A stretch of DNA of 64,000 bases, from contig QKWP01001754.1 in the NCBI GenBank assembly GCA_003550325.1, positions 43,025 to 107,024 of the forward strand. The letters are read 5' to 3'. The notes under the pieces were generated by a model. That model was not told the DNA's origin. It saw only the letters and a list, made by a program, of their open reading frames with translations, and ran no database searches. A program made the translations under genes and the position numbers. Positions 24,747 to 34,918 of the stretch are shown piece by piece. Source of the DNA: Gigaspora rosea. Lineage: Eukaryota; Glomeromycota; Glomeromycetes; Diversisporales; Gigasporaceae. Position 1 is the first letter of the stretch; each line of letters opens with the position of its first letter.

Positions 24747-27562
24747 ATCAGCAAATTTAATAGGCCGAAATATTGCGTAATAATTTACGGAACGTAAAAA
24801 TAGCGTAATATTTTGAAAAACTTTTGAAATATTTCAAAATATAAGTATTACGAAATATTTTGCCCTATTATTTCGAAATATTACCCTAAAAATCAGTTAC
24901 ATATCAGTTTAACATGACTGCAATACTTGGTTTATCACATCATTACGATTAAAGATCGGTGATCAATTTTTTTTTATACTTATTTCGTTTACTCATTACG
25001 ATTAAAGATCAGCGATCAATTTTTTTTTATATTGTATTTATATTTCAAGATCTTTTTTTTTATTTTTAATTAATTTTTTTTTTAAGTTTTCATGTTCTTT
25101 TCTTTATTGCTTTTAGCATTTATGAAGTAGTTTCTAGAATGGACCTTCGGCTTTGCATTTTTGGTATAGTTTTTCTATTTGTATACTTTCCTTTTTTTCT
25201 CATTGCTTTCGGCGTTTATGGAGTAGATTCTTAGAACAGACTTTTCTGGTGCATGTTTCTTCATTTGTATACTAACTTCCTTTTTCTTTTTAGATTTTAG
25301 CTTCTCTCTTTGTTGTTTTTAGCATTTATGGTGGTTTCTTGAAATGGATCTTTGGCTTCGCTTCCTGGTATGCTTCTGGCATTTTTTCTTATAAATATTC
25401 TTTTTTTTTCTTCATTGTCTATAATGTGAATCTTGGAGTAAACATTTTGCTTCGCTTCCTGGTACATTTCTGGCGTGGGGTTTTTTCTTATAAACTTATT
25501 CTTTTTTTTTCTTCATTTTTTCTTCATTTGTATACTAACTTTTTTCTTTTTTTCTTTAGGTTTCAGGTTCTCTCTTCATTGTTTTCGGCGTTTATGATAT
25601 GGATCTTGAAATGGACCTTCGGCTTCGCTTCCCAGCGTGATTTGTTTTTTTTTCTTTAGTAGTATATTTACTTCTTTCTTTTTCTTTAGATTTTTAGGTT
25701 TTCAATTCATTGCCTTTGCCGTTAGTATAGATCTTGGAATAGACTTTCGGCTTCGCTTCCTAGCATGTTTTTGGCGTGTTTTTTTTTATAAATATTCTTT
25801 TTTCCTTTAATTGTATACTACCTTTTTCTTTCTTTTTCTTTTTAGGTTTTTAGGATTCCTCTTCGTTGCTCTTGGTGTTTATAGTGTGAATCTTGAAATG
25901 AACCTTTGGCTTCACTTCCTGGTGTGATTCGTTTTTTTTTTTTTTNNNNNNNNNNNNNNNNNNNNNNNNNNNNNNNNNNNNNNNNNNNNNNNNNNNNNNN
26001 NNNNNNNNNNNNNNNNNNNNNNNNNNNNNNNNNNNNNNNNNNNNNNNNNNNNNNNNNNNNNNNNNNNNNNNNNNNNNNNNNNNNNNNNNNNNNNNNNNNN
26101 NNNNNNNNNNNNNNNNNNNNNNNNNNNNNNNNNNNNNNNNNNNNNNNNNNNNNNNNNNNNNNNNNNNNNNNNNNNNNNNNNNNNNNNNNNNNNNNNNNNN
26201 NNNNNNNNNNNNNNNNNNNNNNNNNNNNNNNNNNNNNNNNNNNNNNNNNNNNNNNNNNNNNNNNNNNNNNNNNNNNNNNNNNNNNNNNNNNNNNNNNNNN
26301 NNNNNNNNNNNNNNNNNNNNNNNNNNNNNNNNNNNNNNNNNNNNNNNNNNNNNNNNNNNNNNNNNNNNNNNNNNNNNNNNNNNNNNNNNNNNNNNNNNNN
26401 NNNNNNNNNNNNNNNNNNNNNNNNNNNNNNNNNNNNNNNNNNNNNNNNNNNNNNNNNNNNNNNNNNNNNNNNNNNNNNNNNNNNNNNNNNNNNNNNNNNN
26501 NNNNNNNNNNNNNNNNNNNNNNNNNNNNNNNNNNNNNNNNNNNNNNNNNNNNNNNNNNNNNNNNNNNNNNNNNNNNNNNNNNNNNNNNNNNNNNNNTAGT
26601 ATATTTACTTCTTTCTTTTTCTTTAGATTTTTAGGTTTCTATTTGTTGCTTTCGCCGTTGGTGTAGATCTTGGAATGGACTTTCGGTTTCCCTTCCTAGC
26701 ATGTTTCTGGTATGGTTTTATTTTTTATAAATATTCTTTTTTTTTTTTTTAATTGTATACTAGCTTTTTTCTTTTTCTTTTTAGATTTTTAGGTTCCTTT
26801 TTCGTTGCTCTCAGCATTTATAGTGTAGATCTCGAAATGGACTCTTGGCTTCGCTTCTCAGTATAATTTGTTTTTTTTGTTCTCTTTTTTTTTTTTCTTC
26901 AGTAGTATATTGCTTCTTTTTTTTTCTTTTAGGTTTCAGGTTTTTTATTTGTTGCTTTCACCATTGGTATAGATTTTGGAATAGACCTTCAGTTTCGCTT
27001 CCTAGTACGTTTTTGGCATGGTTCTTTTCTTGTTAATAATTATTTTTTTTTAACAAGGGTGCATTGGAACTTAATTTGAGATTTTGTGTTTCTAGTGCCG
27101 GAAACTGAAAGTACCAGTTTTTTTTGCTGTTTTTCTTTTGGGAGTTTCTTTGCCGAAAATAGCAGAAATAGTATATTAGAATCGGGTTAGCTAAATTTAG
27201 TGCCGGTTTTTAGTAATTTAAGTAATTATGTTGTAATAAATACATAATAAATATGTAATAAAAGAATATTTTAATAAATAAATATATACATATATATGTG
27301 TTATTTTAAAAAAATATTTTTAATACATAAAATCGTAATTCTGTATAATTTTTATATATTGTTTATTTCAAAATATTGCGCAAATTTTTGCAATATTTCA
27401 TAATATTACGGAATATATAATATTTTGAAAGATTTTGCATTTATTATTTCGTAATATTTCGTTATTGAAAATTGCGAAAGATGTCGCATCGATTCGTAAT
27501 TCTTACACAAGTTTTCGGGCCGTAATAACTTACGTAAGATTATGTTTATATATTTTGCTGAT
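24747..27562 (-). mobile_element. Element with ATCAGCAAA ends, copy B, different minisatellite core, contains gap
   Basis: Begins ATCAGCAAA (24747) and ends TTTGCTGAT (27554-27562). Its left subterminal region corresponds to the right end of copy A and its right one (gttttcgggccgtaataact) to the left end of A, so it is inverted. The core (25080-27040) is an array of roughly 150-base units with ggaatggaccttcggcttcg and T-rich tracts, unrelated by eye to the core of A, and is broken by the 651-N gap. If the ends are extended by one base, CTA lies on both sides, a possible 3-bp TSD. Confidence 0.65.
25946..26596. other. Assembly gap, 651 Ns
   Basis: Run of N inside the minisatellite core of copy B; the unit just before and just after the gap is the same, so the gap is probably a collapsed or unspanned repeat. 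Any frame through it is meaningless. Confidence 0.99.
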
Positions 27563-27799
27563 GCTATATAATTCCAAGATTAAAATAAAAAAAAATTTTT
27601 AGCAAATTTGATTAATTAGTTGTTAAAATATTTTAATTTTAAAATTAAAAAAATTTTACTAAAAATAATTTGTCTCTTTTTTACTGACTCACCTCCATAT
27701 ACCAAGTAAGATCAACCCACATTGACAAATACAACTATTTAATTGGTCAAATTTTATGCAAGATTTAATTATAAAAAAAGTATATTAAAAAATTTTTGT

Positions 27800-27875
27800 A
27801 GCCACACCTCATAGTCTAGTGGGTAATGCATGTAATTGTTGTATGTTCAATTTCTACCCGGTTGGATGTCATATA
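27800..27875 (+). repeat. tRNA-like stretch, possible SINE head
   Basis: tagtctagtgggtaatgc resembles an internal A box and, about 33 bases later, atgttcaatttctacc resembles a B box; the flanking gcc-acacctc could pair poorly with the far side. It does not fold as a good tRNA, and a T-rich stretch follows. Best read as a tRNA-derived SINE relic or a decayed tRNA. Confidence 0.4.
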
Positions 27876-28235
27876 CTCAGTACACTATAATGACTATGTT
27901 GTATTTTTTTTTTTGTCTTATTTATTTACTATTATTAATTTTTATATATATCTATTAACTTATTATTTTTTTTTTATTTGTAAAACTATTACTAACTTCT
28001 TAAATTTTGCAAAGCAAAATTTTTGAAAGAAGGAATAGTATTATATTTGTATAATTTAGTATAACTTTTAAATATTAGTATTAGGAAAATATTATAGAAA
28101 TATTAAGAATAGTACAAATTTTATTAAAGCAATAAAATCTGTAGTATTAATTTCATTAAAAAAACTTTTCTCCATTCTTAAAAAGGAGTTATTTTCATTA
28201 TAATTTATTAACTCGTTATTATAACTCGTTATTAT

Positions 28236-28410
28236 AAAACCCCGAAATATACATAGATAGGTCAGGTATGAGTTTGTTTATTTTTGAAGTTTTTTATACA
28301 GATCTTTCTATTTATAGTAATTTTTTTGCTTATTTTTGAAGTTTTGCAGATCTTTCCTTTTTAATAACCCTATAATTAACCTGACCTATCTATGTATATT
28401 TCGGGGTCCT
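28236..28410. mobile_element. hAT-like MITE, 175 bp, perfect 8-bp TSD
   Basis: The ends AAAACCCCGAAATATACAT and (reversed) AGGACCCCGAAATATACAT are inverted repeats, both running on into AGATAGGTCAGG. GTTATTAT is repeated on both sides (28228-28235 and 28411-28418). The host sequence is itself rich in GTTATTATAACTC, which weakens the TSD slightly, but the paralogous segment at 22.5-23.0 kb lacks the insert. Confidence 0.75.
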
Positions 28411-28458
28411 GTTATTATATCTTTTTATTATAACTTATTATTATAGCTTTATTATTAT

Positions 28459-28833
28459 ATGAGGTCTTTGCCTTGAAAATAACCTTACGGGACTATATAG
28501 ATCTTATGAATAAAATTAAAATTTCTAGCCATTTAGTAATCCAATTCAAATAAGAGCAGTGTCATTAATCATCTGATTATTTTTTATCAGAGGCCTACCC
28601 CCCTATTTTTTAATATATATAGAGTCAGGTTCTTATATATAATTTCAACTTTTTTTTACCCCCCACCTGATTTTTGTTACTCTCCTAAACTTTTTTTATT
28701 TTGTAGAGCTTAGTGAGTTTTATAAAATAAAAAAAAGTTTATTTGAATTGGATTACTGGATGGCTAGAAGCATTAATTTTTATCTGTAAGATCTACATAG
28801 TCCCGAAGGTCATTTTCAAGGCAAAGACCTCAT
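28459..28833. mobile_element. TA-flanked inverted-repeat element with another element inside
   Basis: TGAGGTCTTTGCCTTGAAAA and its inverse start and end the segment, with TA on both outer sides, as in Tc1/mariner-type elements. Arms continue inward through gggactat-agatctta and ggattact. The centre (about 28548-28715) is a separate repeat, also found at about 56465-56630 and in part at 45710-45780, with atcatctgattattttttat. Confidence 0.6.
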
Positions 28834-28856
28834 ATCACTTTATTATAACTCATTAG

Positions 28857-29280
28857 GATGGTGATATATATTACGTAATATAATTTTACTATACCGGTAC
28901 CCAGTGTTGTCACTTGGACGTGTCTATACTATGTTTTTTGTCCAACGTCCAAGATTGTTCAAAATCGTCCAAGCCTATGTCTCATGTTTAACTAATTAAT
29001 AAAGTAAATTTAAAAAAAATATAATTATATATTTTTTAGGTGCTGGACTCATTGGTGAAAAAATTAAAATAGATTATCTTAATAAAATTTTAAGTAATTT
29101 TAATTTGAAAAAATGTCCAAAATGTCCAAAAAACGTCCAAGTGCAACACTGCCAGTACCCCCTACTTCTTTCCCCCCTATATAAAAATTTTGATTGGCTA
29201 TTATGAACTTCTGTATTTAATATAAGATTTTAGAGACCCCCTTCTTCCTTAAAATATTATGTAATATCTATTACCACTCT
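28857..29280. mobile_element. Small MITE interrupted by a hAT-like element
   Basis: Left end ggtgatatatattacgtaat and right end (reversed) agagtggtaatagatattac are inverted repeats. The 240-base element at 28912-29151 sits inside it. Without that insert, it resembles the segment at 5600-5752 in inverted orientation. Confidence 0.55.
28912..29151. mobile_element. hAT-like MITE, CAGTGTTG ends, 8-bp TSD
   Basis: Starts CAGTGTTGTCACTTGGACG; the right end reversed reads CAGTGTTGCACTTGGACG. Flanks CCGGTACC and CCAGTACC agree at seven of eight. The interior (tataattatatattttttag, aaaattaaaatagattatct) is shared, inverted, with 61468-61747. Confidence 0.78.
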
Positions 29281-29828
29281 TATCATAACTCGTTATTATA
29301 TCTCTTTATTATAACTTGTTATCATACTCATTATTATATCTCTTTATATTATATCTCCTTATTATATCTTGTTATAATAAAAATCCTAAGTTTTTATAGA
29401 TATATAAAACTCTGTTTTTTTTTCAAAACAGAGTAGGTTCTGTTCTTTACTTCTTTTCTTTTATAAAATATTTGTACTTAAAAAATCTTATACTAAATAA
29501 ACTGATATTATCCTAGTAAATATAAAGCCATTGTCTTTATATTCTTTAATTCTTTATCCATCGCATAAAGGTTCTTTATTTTGTTTGTTGTTTACAAGTT
29601 TTATTGAAATTATTGTTTTCCTTTATACTTTGTCGAAATATTTTTTTAGTATTATTAATCTTGGATTTATCTTTCTTCTTAACTTCTTCTATATTATACA
29701 TATTTCTTATCCTTTTATATGTTAAGTCAAGTGATATAGTTTCTTGTATAAAAGTTACTATATTATAATATGTATATATATAGTATTTATTAATATTCAT
29801 TTATAATTAAAATTAAAAAACACCTAAT

Positions 29829-30300
29829 CTATTATTTGATAATAAAATTTACAGACAAATTTGTTTAGAAAATAGTAGATAATTTTTAAAAAAAGTTAAT
29901 ATAAATATCTAAAATCAATAATTCTAAAATTAGTATTAATACAACAATAACAATAATATTACTATTATACTAATTTAAGATCATTGACCTTAAATATTTA
30001 TATCAACTTTTTTAAAAAAGATTGTCTACTATTTTTCAGATATATCTGCCTAGAAATTTTATTATCAAATAATTGGTTAGATTCTTTTGATATAGAAAAA
30101 TTAAGTATTGGAAATAACAAAAACCATCCAAATAGATTTAGTTCATAGATAAATTAATTTGAACTTCTATTTTTGTATATAATTTACTGTATATTTGTCT
30201 TTGTACAATTTAAGCTGCTTATATAGATTTCTATGTAACTACTTATATAAATTACCCAATAAAGATATGAGCAAGACCTTATCTTAAAAAAAAAAAAGGC
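29829..30300 (+). mobile_element. Insertion ending in a LINE-type poly(A) tail, with foldback portion
   Basis: The segment ends with cccaataaagatatgagcaa and gaccttatctt plus 12 A, the LINE 3'-end signature in plus orientation. AAAAACACC(T/C)AAT occurs on both sides (29816-29828 and 30301-30313, one mismatch), a plausible target duplication. The first 250 bases (about 29828-30078) are an inverted repeat with arms starting ctattatttgataataaaat, so a foldback MITE and a LINE tail seem joined. Nothing coding is seen. Confidence 0.4.
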
Positions 30301-30485
30301 AAAAACACCCAATTTTTTATATATAAATATAAAAATTGTTATAACTTATTAACAAATAACTTTACAAAAATCTGTCTTATAGATTTGTTACTATTTGTCT
30401 AAACTACAATTATATTAAAATAGATGGTTTATTTATTATAATTTTAAGAAGTTATAAGAGTTTAAAATTTATATATATTTGAAAA

Positions 30486-32646
30486 GGGTTTTTCTATTCA
30501 TTTCTGGCCAGAGATATATAAACTATATATCTCTGGCCTATTAGCCAATTAAAATAAGCGAAGGTCACGTGACCCATTTTTTTGTATCGCCGACTAGTCG
30601 GAAGGGCTCGTGCAACCCGATATCAGACCTCACTTTAAGGGCTTGACATTTTCGCCACGGACCGACCAATCAAATTCAATTACAAGAAAAATTTTTGAAG
30701 TTTTTTTTATACGAAAAATTTTCTTTAGGCATTATTACACGGCAACCCTTCACCAATGATGCCCCAAAATCATCGATTATTTAATTCTTTTGAGTTTATT
30801 TTATTATATTTACATCATATTTTCGTCACTTATAACGATTTTAAAAAAAAAAAAAAAACAGGTGCAAAGAAACGAACTACAAACTTGTAAGAAACGAACT
30901 ACAAAATCGTGCAACTATTGCAAAACCCAAACTAATCCAACAAAACGGTTCGACGAAATCAAACCTGGAAGAGTGAAAGTTAGTAATAAGCAACGCAAAA
31001 TCTAAAACTCCGTTAATGACAACTCTAAAGACTCCAGAATCGACGACTTCAACGGCGAAATTCACACCTGGAAGAAGTAAAGTCAATGAATATAGAAGGA
31101 AAAAACCCCCAGTAAGATACAAAAAAAAAAACAAATAAAAAGATACCCGAATTCCAATGACAATTATAATAACTCTAAAGACTCCAGAATCGACGACTCC
31201 AACGGCGAAATTCACACTTGGAAGAAGAAAAGTTAATGAATATATAACGAAAAAACTAGTAAATATACAAAAAAAAAATAAAAAATAACAAACATACCGA
31301 TTCCAACATCGATTCTAATAACCCCAAGATCGACGACTCCAACGGCGAAATCATACCTGATAAGAATAGGTTAATAAAGAAATACACAAAAACCTACAAA
31401 CACAAAAAAAGAAACCAGAAACTCACCAGAAACGACGCAAGATCCGAGGAATGTGCACCAATAATGCCGAATAATATACAAACCACAAAAAAAGGGAAGC
31501 CAGAGACTCACAAAAACGACACAAGACCCAGGAACATACTTCAAGAATATCGAAAGAAAAAACTACAAAACGCAAATAAGAAACTGGAGACTCATTAGAA
31601 ACGACACAAAGACCTCAGGAACATGCTCCAGGAATGCAACGAAAAACTACAAAAACGATACAAGACCCCAGGAAAAACGTGCAACAAAAAAAAAAAAACA
31701 CAAAAAACAAAAAACGTAAGCCAGAGACTTACCAGAACCAACGCCAGACCAGGAACGTGCCACTACAAAACGCAAATAAGGAAACCAGAAACTCCCTAAA
31801 AAAGACGCCCGAGAACACAAAGAAAACTACAAAATACAAAAAGGGAAGCCAGAAATTCACAAGTAACGAAGGGATATGCTCCAAGAAAGTCGAAGAAAAC
31901 TACAAACGCAAAAAAGGGAAGCTAGGTACTCACCAGAAACGACACAAGACCCCAGGAAAAATATCGAAGAAAAACCACAAAACGCAAATAAGGAAACCGA
32001 AGACTCTCTATAAACGACACAAGACCCAAAGAACGTTTTCCAAAAGTCGAAGAAAAAGAAAGACCTCAGGAAGTTCAAGGAAATCACATAACGCAAGGAA
32101 AGGAAACCGGAGACTCACCAGAACGATGCAAAGCCCCAGGAACGTACTCCAAGAATGCATAAAAGAAATGAAGAAAAGGTTAGTAAAGAAGATAAATTAC
32201 AAAACGCAGAAAAAAAAGCTAAAGATTCACCAAAAACGGCGATGCAAAACCCTGGGAACATGCTCCAAGAAAAAAAAGAATCAGTAAAGACCAGTAACGA
32301 CGACACCAACTGCGACACCAACGACGACACCAAGGCAACACCAACGATTGTACAAAATAACGAAAGGCGGCAATCTAAATAAAAAAAAAAAATTATAAGC
32401 AAAGAAAGTGAAAGCGAACGTGAAAGTGAACGCGAAAGAAAAAAAAACAAACTGATTATCAAAAATGATCGTGCCAATACTTATCTATCCGGATCCGGTA
32501 ATGGTATGGCATGGCATTCGACCTTGGACCGGCGATCGGGATTAACACATGAAGTTTAATCATGTGATTTTCTCGTTATTTAATTGGCTAAAAGGCCAGA
32601 GATATATATGTTATATATCTCTGGCCAGAGATGAATAGAAAAACCC
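30486..32646. mobile_element. 2.16-kb TIR element with perfect 9-bp TSD and minisatellite core
   Basis: Ends start GGGTTTTTCTATTCATTTCT at the left and, reversed, GGGTTTTTCTATTCATCTCT at the right, and stay near-identical for about 70 bases, including two ggccagagatatata palindromes. ATTTGAAAA occurs on both sides (30477-30485 and 32647-32655). A 9-bp TSD with long TIRs suggests a Mutator-like element, but no transposase is present, so the class is inferred. After the left TIR comes a GC-richer unique stretch with ccgactagtcgg and acgtgacc, then arrays: ctccagaatcgacgac units (31010-31350) and units with actcaccagaaacgacacaa (31400-32150). The long Lys/Asn/Thr frame at 31634-32287 is a by-product of the array. 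Confidence 0.82.
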
Positions 32647-32655
32647 ATTTGAAAA

Positions 32656-34918
32656 TTTGGAGCTTACTATATAAAAAAAATAATTTATATGATTTTTTTT
32701 TTACCTAATTAAAATTTTTTATATAAAAATTAGCCAATCAAAATTGATTAAATAATTGTAAATTTGGTGCTTCATATAAAAAAATTGTGGGTTTTTTGCT
32801 GTTCCGTACTTTACAATAAAAGCAGCATATAATCAAGATCAATTCAAAAATAAATAAATAGAAAGATCAATAATATAAAAGAACCTTATTTTAGAACTTA
32901 CAATTATAAACATATAATCTAATAGATATAATTTAATAAAATATCACGAACTACTACGAGTAATACAACAGAAGTACTAGTTGTATTTTACTTTCACTTG
33001 TATAATTTCCGGAGCAGAGCGGAGGGACTTAAGTCCAGATATTAGTAAGAGAAAATGGGTTCCGTGTGGATTCCAGAGGGATGTAAAATAAAATTCTCAA
33101 ATGTTCAAATCAGCATCGTATCAGGATTTATTGTAAATTTATTTAACATATCAGATATATTTAATTTTAAACACAGCAATTGATTTATAAGATGTAACGT
33201 CTATTATACAGTTCCACATAATAAACTGATTGCACCATACCATGCAAATTTATTGTTCAATTTTCATCGATTGAAAAATGACTCCTTAACAATAATAATA
33301 ATTACGTATTTATTAATGTTGATAATAAAGATAACAAATTTATATTTTTTTTTGGTACCGCATGATTTTTTTTAATCAATATTTTATTTTTTATTCATTA
33401 TACTTGAATTGATCTTTTATCGTTGCGTGTTACCTCTTTTTTCTTCAACATTTATTATTTTAAAGAACATAGCTTCATGATTCATAAGATCTTTAATCGA
33501 ACATTAGATACCTTCAAAGAAAAATAAGAGAAGTTTGATGGTTAGAATTCGCCATAATGAGTGTCTAATATGCTAAAAAAAAAAAAATCCGAATTTTCAA
33601 TGTGATTCAAAAATTCCTAATTACCCTGCTAAAATATACATGAACATAGAATACATTCGTTTGATGTATGTAATCCTAATTTGCATTTATGATTTAGACT
33701 TGCATGTAACAATTTTTTCGCTTTTTCTTTTTTTTTAGCATTTTTTTTTTATTAATCGGCCAATGCATACCAATTTTAAACATTCTTTATTTACGACTAA
33801 TACATGTCAATTAATAATTGAAAAACGACGTGAACATTTATATTAAAAAAATTTCATTAACTAGTCAAATTAGAAGATTTATGAAAATTCATTTTCAAAA
33901 TACGAAGCGCGCTCTGGACCCCGTTATCCTAGTTATATATTTATATGTTTTGGGTAACTTTTATTTTATCCAATCCGATTGTATAATTAAAATCATATAA
34001 ATATACAACTATATAAATTAAATTTTCAATTACCAAAACCTGTCTATTGTCCACTGCCCTAACCCGTACCTAGCTTTAAACATCACTCGCATTTTTTAAA
34101 CCCTATATCGATATATTAAACATATAATTATTGAACTTAAAATAATTCTTTACAAGAACTTTACAAAAATGGGTAACTTATTGTGAACATATGGGCTAAT
34201 CGGTAAAATTGGACCCTGAGTAGAGTCATTAAATTTAGCCTAAACCTCTTATTTAATTTTTTTAAATATTAGGGTGATTGTTTCGATTTAATGAGGGCAT
34301 TAGATTATCGTCTAACTTGGCCTGGACCTATTGAAACATGCTATTTGACATTGTTATTGTTATAAGTAAATGTCCTTCTGTCTCAGTCTTTCAGACAATT
34401 TCATTGTCAAATAACCTGTCCCACTGTCAAATCATTGAAATTCTATGTCACATATTGATGCATATTGGCCCATATGATAACATGTTATTGGACAAGAATG
34501 CAATCAATTTTACCAATTTTATCGAATATTGCGCAAGACTATAATGTATTTGGCTTCCGTAGTGTAGCCAGTTTTTCTATAATAAACTTTTGAATTGTGA
34601 TTGTCAAAATCTTTCACTTGATTCTTTAATGAAACGTCTTTAGTTGTTTTTAAAAGGGTTACTAATATTTACCATTTTATTTTAAGTGCATTAAATCACA
34701 GAAAATTGGCAGAGTACATTAAAAAACCAACACAGAATTTTTTTAACTACACGCCTTAGTCGTCATCGTCCCCGGTCAGAGAAACCGGAAATACTACAAA
34801 TTAGTAATTATACATATTATTAATCCGCCACCCCATAGAAGCTATTCATGTAACATTACATAATTGATAATAAATATATAAACTATAAATACATTGCCGC
34901 CATAAAAAAAAAAAAATA
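32656..34918. other. Intergenic upstream of the P450
   Basis: AT-rich, no supported gene. A 43-codon frame near 33054 (MGSVWIPEGCKIKF) has a reasonable start but nothing to support it. The last 300 bases before the P450 presumably hold its promoter; only short TA-rich boxes are visible. Confidence 0.5.

Larger units (their letters stand above)
28030..29560. repeat. Segmental copy of 22.48-23.0 kb, expanded by nested insertions
   Basis: 28030-28230 (attagtattaggaaaatatt, ctgtagtattaatttc, cattcttaaaaaggagtt) and 29280-29530 (aaaatcctaagtttttatag, aaaacagagtaggttctg, aaactgatattatcc) align in order with 22500-23000. Between them the second copy has gained the elements at 28236-28410, 28461-28831 (with another inside it), and 28857-29280 (with another inside it). 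The first copy keeps only the short ttgttattataac repeats there. Confidence 0.75.

Noticed and set aside
25339-27036. Phe-rich frames, one crossing the gap
   Set aside because: Products of T-rich tandem units; the longest is mostly Ns.
31634-32287. 217-codon plus-strand frame rich in Lys, Asn and Thr
   Set aside because: It runs through the minisatellite core of the 30486-32646 element; similar frames appear in antisense, and its repeats are DNA-level units, not protein domains.
33054-33185. Small gene starting MGSVWIPEGCKIKF
   Set aside because: Only about 43 codons, no splice partner or motif that I can support.
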